From positions 1-54,146 of the forward strand of contig WGNT01000075.1 in the NCBI GenBank assembly GCA_016124425.1: a stretch of 54,146 nt of DNA, read 5' to 3'. The position numbers and the translations under genes were made by a program. The notes below the pieces were generated by a model that worked only from the letters and a program-made list of their open reading frames with translations, was not told the DNA's origin and ran no database searches. Each line of letters begins with the position of its first letter. Within the stretch, counting starts at the first letter, position 1. This DNA comes from Cytophagales bacterium. Its GTDB lineage: Bacteria > Bacteroidota > Bacteroidia > Cytophagales > Cyclobacteriaceae. Of this stretch, positions 45,967-53,321 are shown piece by piece.

Positions 45967-46587
45967 ATGAAAAAACGCCTGATCTTGGTCTTCCTTATTT
46001 TTGAAGTTACCTTTTCCTTTGCCCAAGAAGCTTCCTTAAGGGACTTCAGTCTTACCACCGGGCTGGTTTTTAACCAATCCAACATGCAATTTAACACTAC
46101 CACGGCGGTTGGTATTTATCTTGAACCTAAATTCCATCTTAATGAGCGGTTCATTATAGGATACCGGTTGGAACCTGTAGCACTGGCCTATGGAATTTTA
46201 CTTTTGCCGGGTGGATGTACCCAGGTGCATCGCCGGTTTCCCGGAATGCCAAGCTGCCGGGAGGGATCTAATTTTCTGATCAATAATTATTTTTTTGTAG
46301 ATAGAAGATTGGGCAACCAAAAAATAGGGAAAAAAGGAGGAGTATATCAATTCTACTCGGGGCTTGGCGTCAACGTTCATACCCATCATAGGTATATAAT
46401 TACTTCCCGCAGGGCAGGTAACTGGGAGGACATGGAAACTTGGATAACCAATTTAGGTTTTGGGTTCCGGATTGGTGCCCTACTTGGAAGGACACAAGCG
46501 AACCTCTCCCTAAACCTCACTGGAAAGGATTTCCAGCCCTTCTTAGGAATGAGTTTCGGCTACACCATAATCGAAAAGTACTTTTAG
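45967..46587 (+). CDS. Exported small barrel-like protein of unknown function
   Basis: A 206-residue protein with a signal peptide (about 1-19, ending FSFAQ) followed by alternating polar/hydrophobic strands (FSLTTGLVFNQSN, VGIYLEPKFHLNERFIIGYR, YQFYSGLGVNVHTHHRYI, FGFRIGALLGRTQANLSLNL) and an aromatic C-terminus (IIEKYF), typical of small outer-membrane barrels. Two Cys (CTQVHRRFPGMPSC) lie in one loop and may form a disulfide. I recognise no family. It starts 153 bases after the DinB-like gene. Confidence 0.6.
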   Translation: MKKRLILVFLIFEVTFSFAQEASLRDFSLTTGLVFNQSNMQFNTTTAVGIYLEPKFHLNERFIIGYRLEPVALAYGILLLPGGCTQVHRRFPGMPSCREGSNFLINNYFFVDRRLGNQKIGKKGGVYQFYSGLGVNVHTHHRYIITSRRAGNWEDMETWITNLGFGFRIGALLGRTQANLSLNLTGKDFQPFLGMSFGYTIIEKYF

Positions 46588-46951
46588 TAAGAGCCTATCT
46601 CCGTTTTTAAGGATTAAAAGAGTGTCTTAAAGTGGACGAATTTGGATATTCCCCTCGATTCACTGAGGTAAGCGGGTTTGTGTCCTATTCTCCTAATCAA
46701 GTTGCGTATTTTTTGCAAGAGGAACCAAACTTCTGGCTTCCTTCTACACCGAAATAGTGTCGCCTGTTAAATTTATACCAGTGCGTGAAGACAAGGTTTC
46801 TTTTTAGGGGCTATTGGCAAGTTTTCGATACATACTACCAACTGACTTTCTAAGTTGGTAATTTGAATCAAAATAATTTGTATTAAGTTAATTATTTATT
46901 GTTTATCAATAAATAATTATCGATGTTTGTCGAAACTTAAATGGTATCGTT
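46588..46951. other. 364-base intergenic stretch before the DUF2975 operon
   Basis: No supported gene. The last part is AT-rich and holds a perfect inverted repeat (46889-46919) and presumably the promoter of the DUF2975/HTH pair. Short open stretches around 46620-46760 do not match any family known to me. Confidence 0.4.
46889..46919. promoter_or_regulatory. Perfect inverted repeat, likely operator of the DUF2975/HTH operon
   Basis: Arms of 13 bases (TAATTATTTATTG and its exact complement) flank TTTAT, about 33 bases before the DUF2975 start codon. Position and symmetry suit binding by the small HTH protein encoded in the operon. Confidence 0.6.
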
Positions 46952-47512
46952 ATGAATTTCAAAGAAAAATGGGTTAATAAATGGGAAACACAACCTGTAT
47001 TGATGTTACTTACTATCGTAATTTGGTCCATTTTTATAGGACTTTGTATCAAAGGCGGAACCTTATTGTTTACGTCTGTGTACAGTTTATTTTCGCCAAG
47101 CGTAGCTAAGGACCTATATAAAGGGTTGGATTTATCAGTGATTCGGGAATGGCATACAGGATACTACATAGTGGCTGTGTCTTTGCTGATAGGGATATCA
47201 GCTTCAAAAGCTTATATCTTCTTTTTAGTGATCCGTGTGTTTTTGAAAATTGACCTTGTACATCCATTCAGTAAGGAAGTTTCTATCCTTATTTCCAAAA
47301 TCGGCAAAGTTACCGTTCAGGTAGGCGTTTTAATTATTGTTGCTATGGCCTATTTCCGTTGGCTGTCTTCGGATACATCTCATTGGCCAACTACTGGCGG
47401 ATTTTTGAGCGGGTCGTTTGAGTTTCTTATTATGGGTGCAGTTATCTATGCCATTGCGATGGTATTCAAACGCGGAGTAGAGATCCAATCAGAAAACGAA
47501 CTAACTGTATAG
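46952..47512 (+). CDS. DUF2975 membrane protein
   Basis: A 186-residue protein with four membrane helices (about 17-40, 68-92, 108-132, 140-170), and the DUF2975 layout with a loop between helices 2 and 3 (IRVFLKIDLVHPFSKEVSIL). The family is nearly always paired with a small Cro/C1-type regulator, as here (3-base gap). Function unknown; a membrane signal that controls the regulator is possible. Confidence 0.85.
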   Translation: MNFKEKWVNKWETQPVLMLLTIVIWSIFIGLCIKGGTLLFTSVYSLFSPSVAKDLYKGLDLSVIREWHTGYYIVAVSLLIGISASKAYIFFLVIRVFLKIDLVHPFSKEVSILISKIGKVTVQVGVLIIVAMAYFRWLSSDTSHWPTTGGFLSGSFEFLIMGAVIYAIAMVFKRGVEIQSENELTV

Positions 47513-47515
47513 CCC

Positions 47516-47722
47516 ATGCCAATCGTTGTAAATTTGGACGTGATGATGGCAAAGCGGAAAATGTCGCTCAATGAGCTTTCTGAAAAAGTGGATATCACGC
47601 TCTCCAATCTCTCAATTCTCAAAACAGGAAAAGCCAAAGCGGTAAGATTTACTACCCTTGAGGCCCTTTGTCGGGCACTTGACTGCCAGCCGGGAGATAT
47701 TTTGGAATTTGTAGTGGAATAA
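47516..47722 (+). CDS. Small Cro/C1-type HTH regulator (YozG-like)
   Basis: A 68-residue protein that is essentially one helix-turn-helix domain (MMAKRKMSLNELSEKVDITL, NLSILKTGKAKAVRFTTLEA, LCRALDCQPGDILEF). It starts 3 bases after DUF2975 and probably autoregulates the pair through the inverted repeat upstream. Confidence 0.88.
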   Translation: MPIVVNLDVMMAKRKMSLNELSEKVDITLSNLSILKTGKAKAVRFTTLEALCRALDCQPGDILEFVVE

Positions 47723-48075
47723 AGGAATGCCGCAATATTTTAGCATTCGCATTTTTGGATATGCTTAGTCCGACGTAGACTATGTTTGTCATAAGGTGAC
47801 CGATTATTCCGTACCTATATTCAAAATAACACGGTAAGGGAGTTTTGTTGTTACCTCCTAGCCAAGCTGATACTTAACGGATCCAAGGTTGAGACACGGA
47901 TAGGTTTTTGTTTCGTATGCGATAACTACGGTGGTTTTGCGGATAATAGGTTGCTGTTAGGCAAAAAGTATCTCTTTTGTCGTAACGGCAATAAAAATAA
48001 AAATCTTCCAGCAAAAAGTTTTTATTGTTCCTATAATGGGATAAATTTACCCATAAAAAAGAATCAAATTATTAT
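47723..48075. other. 353-base intergenic stretch before the ethylene-receptor-like operon
   Basis: No gene is supported. A weak hairpin (GAATGC...GCATTC, 47726-47749) directly after the HTH gene may act as its transcript end. The AT-rich final 100 bases presumably carry the promoter of the signalling operon. Confidence 0.4.
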
Positions 48076-48555
48076 ATGAATCAGGTTGGGGAGTTTTTCA
48101 CAAAGCTATTCTCTGCGGACGATTGGCCAGCACGTTGGGTATGTGGCAAATGGTCTGCCTTTCACGGATGGTTATACATAACTAGTGATATTGCCATCTG
48201 GCTAGCTTATTTTGTTATTCCGGCCATTATCATATTTTTCATCCAAAAGCGCCATAACCTCCCATTTCAACCGGTGTTTTGGTTATTTGGCGCTTTTATT
48301 ATTCTTTGTGGGAGCACACATCTCGTAAATGCGTTGTTGTTTTGGTGGCCGGGTTACCGATTTAGTGCACTATTGCGGTTGCTCACTGCGCTGGTTAGTG
48401 TGGCCACAGCATTTGTACTCGTCCGTGATTTGCCAAGATTGATTGAAGAACGGCCAAAAGAGGAGTTAAAAAGCTACCTGCTTGAAAAGCAGGTCCGAGC
48501 GTATGAAGAGGAGATACATAAACTAAAAACATTGCTTAAAGAAAAGTCCGTTTGA
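48076..48555 (+). CDS. Free-standing ethylene-binding-domain-like membrane sensor
   Basis: A 159-residue protein with three core helices and a C-terminal coiled coil (about 125-158). The membrane part aligns without gaps to the ethylene-binding domain of plant ETR1 over about 80 residues: SDIAIWLAYFVIP matches ISDFFIAIAYFSIP, and FGAFIILCGSTHL matches FGAFIVLCGATHL. The ETR1 residues Asp25, Tyr32, Ile62, Cys65 and His69 correspond to Asp38, Tyr45, Ile75, Cys78 and His82, so Cu(I) and ethylene (or a similar small ligand) binding is plausible. No kinase domain is fused. The stop codon overlaps the start of the histidine kinase gene (TGATG). Confidence 0.88.
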   Translation: MNQVGEFFTKLFSADDWPARWVCGKWSAFHGWLYITSDIAIWLAYFVIPAIIIFFIQKRHNLPFQPVFWLFGAFIILCGSTHLVNALLFWWPGYRFSALLRLLTALVSVATAFVLVRDLPRLIEERPKEELKSYLLEKQVRAYEEEIHKLKTLLKEKSV

Positions 48556-49733
48556 TGCTGTCAACTAACCAATCTCAAATGTTAGTTCAAAATGCCGCAG
48601 TTATCTTTATAGCGGCGTTAATTGCGGGTGCCGTTTTTCTTGCTGATATAAAAACGGATTCTTCAGTCGCTGTGGCTAGTATGTATGCGGTGGTAATTTT
48701 ATATAGTTGGCTCATTCCCGGAAAATATACCAGTATGTATGCAGCAGCTATATGCTCTGCACTGACGGTAATCTCCGTTTTAGTTACCGGAGAACTGTCC
48801 ATGGACGGCAGTACACTGTCCAACTTGAATATGGTCATATCACTTGTTGTTATTTGGACTTGTGTGACCCTCGTGCTAATTGCGAAAAGTAGCTTTGCAA
48901 GTCTTGAAAATATCAATCATCAGCTATCCGACAGTTCTGCGGAACTATTTAAAAAAGTACGCGAGCTGGATGAACAGCAAGAAGAACTTTCCGCCAACAA
49001 GCACCTCCTCGAAAGCCTCAATGCCCATTTGATAGTGAAAAACCGGGAACTCGAACGGTTTACTAGTATTGCCAGCCATGATTTGCAGGAACCTCTACGT
49101 ACTATCGGCAACATGACCCAGTTGATTACGAAGAAATACTATCCGGCTTTCGACGATCAGGGTCGGAGGATGTTGGATTATATAAACCTAGCCACCAACA
49201 GACTGATGGTGCTAATCAAAGGGTTGCTAGAGTTTAGTAGAATAGGAAATAAGCGGGAAACCGAACAGGTTGATTGCCAAGAACTGGTATCGCAAATTGT
49301 CCTTGATTTTGATGCCGCCATCAAAGAGCTTAGGGGTTCTGTTAGCATGCAGCGCTTACCTACAGTGGAAGGTAACCCAGTGGAGCTGCGTACATTATTC
49401 CAAAATCTCATAAGCAATGGGCTGAAATTTCATAGGCCTGGAGTATCGCCTATTCTTGAAGTATCCGCTAATGATTGTAATACCCACATTACCTTTTGTA
49501 TCAAAGACAACGGGATAGGCATAGATCGTGAAGATTATGAAAAAATATTCCTGATTTTTCAACGTTTGCATGCAAAGGAAGAATATGAAGGCACGGGATT
49601 GGGATTGGCTTATTGCCGTAAGATTGTAGAACTACATGGAGGGAAGATTTGGATTAGTTCCCAAGTGGGTGAAGGGAGTTCTTTTTTCTTTACACTAACG
49701 AAAACATATGAACAAGAAGAAGTATTCGCTTGA
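48555..49733 (+). CDS. Membrane sensor histidine kinase
   Basis: A 392-residue kinase from the ATG at 48555, which overlaps the sensor stop as TGATG; a TTG one codon earlier is less likely. Four helices (about 12-30, 42-56, 59-79, 90-110) form a sensor module of its own, then a coiled coil (115-165), HisKA with IASHDLQEPLRTI (His175) of the phytochrome-like type, and a catalytic domain with NLISNGLKFH, DNGIGID and GTGLGLAYC. It has no recognised input domain beyond the helices, so the separate ethylene-type protein may deliver the signal. It overlaps the response regulator gene by 26 bases. Confidence 0.9.
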   Translation: MLSTNQSQMLVQNAAVIFIAALIAGAVFLADIKTDSSVAVASMYAVVILYSWLIPGKYTSMYAAAICSALTVISVLVTGELSMDGSTLSNLNMVISLVVIWTCVTLVLIAKSSFASLENINHQLSDSSAELFKKVRELDEQQEELSANKHLLESLNAHLIVKNRELERFTSIASHDLQEPLRTIGNMTQLITKKYYPAFDDQGRRMLDYINLATNRLMVLIKGLLEFSRIGNKRETEQVDCQELVSQIVLDFDAAIKELRGSVSMQRLPTVEGNPVELRTLFQNLISNGLKFHRPGVSPILEVSANDCNTHITFCIKDNGIGIDREDYEKIFLIFQRLHAKEEYEGTGLGLAYCRKIVELHGGKIWISSQVGEGSSFFFTLTKTYEQEEVFA

Positions 49734-50139
49734 TTGCGTCCTGTTAATCGATGATGACGAGGCTACGAATTTTTACCATACAATTGTTTTGGAAGAAGCC
49801 TGTGAGTGGGTAAAAATACGGGCCGTAAGCTCGGCCAAAGAAGGATTGGATTACCTGCTGCAAAGGGGTGTATATGCCAATTATCCGCAGCCGGGTGTGA
49901 TATTTTTGGACCTAAACATGCCCGGCATGAGCGGCTGGGAGTTCTTGGACAAATACAATGAGCTTTCTGTTGAAATTAAGAATCGATCTGTGGTTTCCAT
50001 ACTTACTACAAGTGCCAATCCCGATGATAGGGAACGGGCTGCCAATATACCTAATGTGAAGGAATTTGTAAACAAACCACTGACACCTGAAGTCTTTTGG
50101 AATCTGGTCAATGAAAATTTTTCCCAGAATGATGCATAG
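49708..50139 (+). CDS. Single-domain response regulator (Rcp1-like)
   Basis: A 143-residue receiver domain with no output domain: acidic pocket Asp15-Asp17 (LLIDDDE), phosphoacceptor Asp68 (IFLDLNMPG), Thr/Ser at LTTSAN and Lys123 (VNKPLTP). It resembles the Rcp1 type that partners phytochrome-like kinases. The start lies inside the kinase gene (26-base overlap), so the pair is translationally coupled. The downstream effector is not encoded here. Confidence 0.92.
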   Translation: MNKKKYSLDCVLLIDDDEATNFYHTIVLEEACEWVKIRAVSSAKEGLDYLLQRGVYANYPQPGVIFLDLNMPGMSGWEFLDKYNELSVEIKNRSVVSILTTSANPDDRERAANIPNVKEFVNKPLTPEVFWNLVNENFSQNDA

Positions 50140-50250
50140 TATTTTGTCATTACCCACAACTGTATAGGCAAAAAAGGTACAGCCGCTGCATCCTTTCCGA
50201 ACAACAGTGTGAAAGGAGGGGGAGTACTATTGCAACCCATACGAGCGCAT

Positions 50251-50577
50251 TTAGGGCTCTTTAGCCTCATAAGATATTGCAAACTCACGCATGGCTTCGA
50301 TTAACGGCATTGCAGCCTTTCCTTTTTCAGTGAGCTTATATTCTACTCGTGGGGGCACCTCACCAAAGCTCTTTCTGGTTGCAAGATTGCTATCAACTAA
50401 TATTTTCAATTCTTGAACAAGCATCTTTTCGCTGATGTCAGGAATGGATTTTCTTAATTCATTAAGCCTTAGTGGGCCCTTAAAAAGCTGGAATAGGATG
50501 AGCAGTTTCCATTTTCCGCCGAGTAAGTCAAGTGTTGTCCGAATAGGACAACGTGCAGAGATAGGTATTTTTTCCAT
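50251..50577 (-). CDS. HxlR-family transcriptional regulator
   Basis: A 108-residue winged-helix protein: CPIRTTLDLLGGKWKLLILF with the conserved N-terminal Cys (residue 9), then FKGPLRLNELRKSIPDISEK and PPRVEYKLTEKGKAAMPLIE. HxlR regulators with this Cys often sense electrophiles or quinones. It diverges, across 206 bases, from two NAD(P)-binding proteins of the NmrA/SDR type, its probable targets. Confidence 0.88.
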   Translation of the reverse strand: MEKIPISARCPIRTTLDLLGGKWKLLILFQLFKGPLRLNELRKSIPDISEKMLVQELKILVDSNLATRKSFGEVPPRVEYKLTEKGKAAMPLIEAMREFAISYEAKEP

Positions 50578-50783
50578 ACATACAAAAAGGTGTGTACTAT
50601 ACTATTGGTAAGTTTTACCAATGATACGTATCATTGTTTGAAAATCAAAAAGGATTGGATTTCGGAATAATGAAAATCTACAACCGATTTTATTAGTTCT
50701 ACGATATTCCGTTGATTCTCTACCATTAAGTTGACCGGGGTCAGTCGGTTATTCTAACAGCATAAACACAAAAAATTAGACAC

Positions 50784-51419
50784 ATGCAAAAAATTGCGTT
50801 ATTTGGAGCCACAGGCGTTACCGGACGTTTGTTTATGGAAAAGGCGCTAAAAGCAGGGTATTCTATCAAAGCTCTTGTAAGAAGTCCCAACAAGGTAAGG
50901 GTGCATCATGAGAATTTAGAGATTGTAAAGGGGGATGTATTGGAGCTCGTAGACGTGCTAAAGACCGTAAAAGATGTAGCTATTGTGGTCAGCCTGTTCG
51001 GGCACGTAAAGGGATCGCCGGAATGGCTTCAGACAAACGGTACAGCAAACATCCTAGAAGGGATGAAACGCTACAACGTCGAAAGAATCATTTCGTTGTC
51101 AGGAGGGGGGTTGCCCTTTCCAGCAAGGGATCAACCCAAATTTGCGGATAAGATGATTAGGGCAATTATGAAATTGGTCGTTCCCAAGATACTGAACGAT
51201 GCGATCAGCCACCACGAAGTCCTACTTTCGAGTGGGGTGAAGTGGGTAATCGTGCGAGGGCCTAGACTAACTAATGATCCACCTAAAGGAACATATAGGG
51301 TTGGATGGGTCGGCGTAAATAGTAGTACGAAAATTAGTAGGGCTGACTTAGCTGACTTCATACTCACTCAAGTGGAGGATGAGCAATATAACTTTCAGAT
51401 GCCATTCGTGAGCAATTAA
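50784..51419 (+). CDS. NAD(P)H-binding SDR-type protein
   Basis: A 211-residue atypical short-chain dehydrogenase with an N-terminal dinucleotide-binding loop (LFGATGVTGRLFMEKAL) and the pattern SLSGGGLPFPARDQPKFADK and KWVIVRGPRLTNDPPKGTYR. It resembles flavin/biliverdin-reductase-B-like proteins. It is the first gene of a pair controlled, by position, by the divergent HxlR regulator. The substrate is unknown. Confidence 0.82.
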   Translation: MQKIALFGATGVTGRLFMEKALKAGYSIKALVRSPNKVRVHHENLEIVKGDVLELVDVLKTVKDVAIVVSLFGHVKGSPEWLQTNGTANILEGMKRYNVERIISLSGGGLPFPARDQPKFADKMIRAIMKLVVPKILNDAISHHEVLLSSGVKWVIVRGPRLTNDPPKGTYRVGWVGVNSSTKISRADLADFILTQVEDEQYNFQMPFVSN

Positions 51420-51429
51420 CTACTCCAAA

Positions 51430-52302
51430 ATGCGAATTCTAATTACAGGAGCTACGGGAAACGTGGGAAGGGCGGTTGTGTCCGCCCTTACTTCTTTATC
51501 CCATGAGCATCAAGTCTGCGCGGGTGTAAGGCGAGTCCATCGGGCAGATACATACCTAGATCGTTTTCCTCACGTTCACAAATGCCCGTTTGATTTCGAT
51601 GACATTGATCAATTTCCACTTTTCCTGAAAGAAGTAGATGTGCTGTTTCTGCTACGTCCACCGCATATATCCGATGTCAAGAGGTATTTCGCTCCGCTAA
51701 TTGCCGCTGCAAAAGCGGTAAAGGTAGTGCACATCGTTTTTTTGTCCGTGCAGGGCGTAGAGAAAAGCAGCATTATTCCCCATCATAAAATAGAACGTCT
51801 TATTAGGAAGTCTGGGTTGTCCTATACATTTTTGAGACCTGCCTATTTTATGCAGAATTTCAGCACGGCCCTTCGAAATGATGTTATCGAAAACGATAGC
51901 GTCTTTCTTCCTGCCGGAAACGCCATGTTTAATCTCGTGGATGTGGAAGACGTGGGGCAAGCTGCTGCTCGGGTATTAATTAATCCGACATTACATGAAA
52001 AAAAGGCCTATGACCTCACAAATGGCGAGCAAATGGATTTCAAATCCATGTGTTCGGTAATGAGCGGCGTACTTGGTAGAAAAATCCAATTTAATTCTCC
52101 CAATCTAATAGCATTTTTTATACGAAAAAGAAAAGAAGGGGTAGACACGGCGTTTATTCTGGTAATGATCATGCTGCATTATCTACCCCGTTTTCAAAAA
52201 GCCGCCCCTAAATCGAATTGGCTGCAAAAGATTATGGGTAGGCAGCCGCTCACCTTTAAGGATTTTGTAGTCCGCGAGCAACAAATATGGCAGAAGCTGT
52301 AG
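51430..52302 (+). CDS. NmrA-like NAD(P)-binding protein
   Basis: A 290-residue NmrA/SDR protein: LITGATGNVGRAVVSALTSL at the N-terminus, HIVFLSVQGVEKSSIIPHHK, YTFLRPAYFMQNFS and FNLVDVEDVGQAAARVL. Relatives bind NAD(P) as redox sensors or reduce quinones. It starts 10 bases after the previous gene, so they form one unit. Confidence 0.85.
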   Translation: MRILITGATGNVGRAVVSALTSLSHEHQVCAGVRRVHRADTYLDRFPHVHKCPFDFDDIDQFPLFLKEVDVLFLLRPPHISDVKRYFAPLIAAAKAVKVVHIVFLSVQGVEKSSIIPHHKIERLIRKSGLSYTFLRPAYFMQNFSTALRNDVIENDSVFLPAGNAMFNLVDVEDVGQAAARVLINPTLHEKKAYDLTNGEQMDFKSMCSVMSGVLGRKIQFNSPNLIAFFIRKRKEGVDTAFILVMIMLHYLPRFQKAAPKSNWLQKIMGRQPLTFKDFVVREQQIWQKL

Positions 52303-52458
52303 CGATTATATCACTTCTCGGATTGTTCGCTGCAGGCATCCCTACCAGGAAAACAAGAAACTAATTTGATAACGGATTCAGGACCAGCGCAGGTTAATGG
52401 AGATAAAATAGGCCACACACCGGCGAAATCGTTACCGCTATTTAGTCCTTTAACGAAT

Positions 52459-52890
52459 CTATTCCTGGGGGTACTCGTATTCTAGAATCCATCCAATACC
52501 AAATTGGTCCCATAGGCTTCCAAAGTAGGAGCCCCAAGGAACATCGCCTACAGGCATTTCGGGGCTTCCGTTTGCTACCAGTTTATTATAATAATGATCC
52601 ACCTGTTCCTTGGATTCCATGGCCAGAAAAATATAGGAGTTGTTGCCAAAGACAACCTTCTGCCCTGTCGACTCCATGATATCCGATCCCATCAAAATGA
52701 GGTCTTTGCTCAGTGGAAGGGAAATGTGGGCTAGTTTGTTTCTTTCGTCTTCGGGTGGCGTCATTTCCCCCAAGGGCATGTCACTATAGGTGATCTTGGC
52801 AGTGAAGTCGCCTCCGAAAACTGATTTATAGAACGAGAACGCTTCTTCTGTATTTCCGGGAAAATTGAGATAAACATGGATTGCTTTCAT
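52459..52890 (-). CDS. PhnB-like VOC-superfamily protein
   Basis: A 143-residue protein when started at the ATG at 52890; a longer frame from 52956 adds residues that do not fit the family. Typical PhnB/3-demethylubiquinone-like pattern: IHVYLNFPGNTEEAFSFYKS, DMPLGEMTPPEDERNKLAHI, WGSYFGSLWDQFGIGWIL. Catalytic function is uncertain, as for most of this group. Confidence 0.85.
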   Translation of the reverse strand: MKAIHVYLNFPGNTEEAFSFYKSVFGGDFTAKITYSDMPLGEMTPPEDERNKLAHISLPLSKDLILMGSDIMESTGQKVVFGNNSYIFLAMESKEQVDHYYNKLVANGSPEMPVGDVPWGSYFGSLWDQFGIGWILEYEYPQE

Positions 52891-53001
52891 GATAAACGGG
52901 TAAGATGTGTAAATGAATAAAGAGTAGTTTTCAAAAGTAATAAACGAAATTGACAAAAAACTTGTCCCATGACAAGAAATATCACAAGCTGTAAAGCTGT
53001 A

Positions 53002-53226
53002 TTAATGTCTGGAAAGTTCTCTTCTAATCCTGCGTAGGGAAGAGTCGGTAATGCCAAGGTAGGTGGCTACGTGTTTGAGGGGGATGTTTTCAATAATTTC
53101 CGGATAGGCTTTTACTAAATTCAGGTAGCGATCAAGTGAATCCATGAGTTTCCGTTTAGTACACATTCGATCAACTGCCCTTTGCGGAAAAGTATTGGCA
53201 CTTTTAATTAACTCAATTTTTTTCAA
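53002..53226 (-). pseudogene. Truncated Crp/Fnr-type regulator
   Basis: The frame encodes only the C-terminal part of a Bacteroidota Crp-like protein: AVDRMCTKRKLMDSLDRYLN, then VKAYPEIIENIPLKHVATYL, GITDSSLRRIRREL (the HTH). The cyclic-nucleotide-binding beta-roll (about 120 residues) is missing, and the frame opens with TTG at 53226 rather than ATG. I take it as a 5'-deleted relic, although a stand-alone HTH peptide cannot be excluded. Confidence 0.7.
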
Positions 53227-53321
53227 CTAGGTTAATTTTGCGCGGCGTTTTAGGTTTCTTTGAGTTCATTAATGTTCAGAATGAGTACCGTTCAGCCTAT
53301 TAAGCTTTTGCTTTGCAAAAG

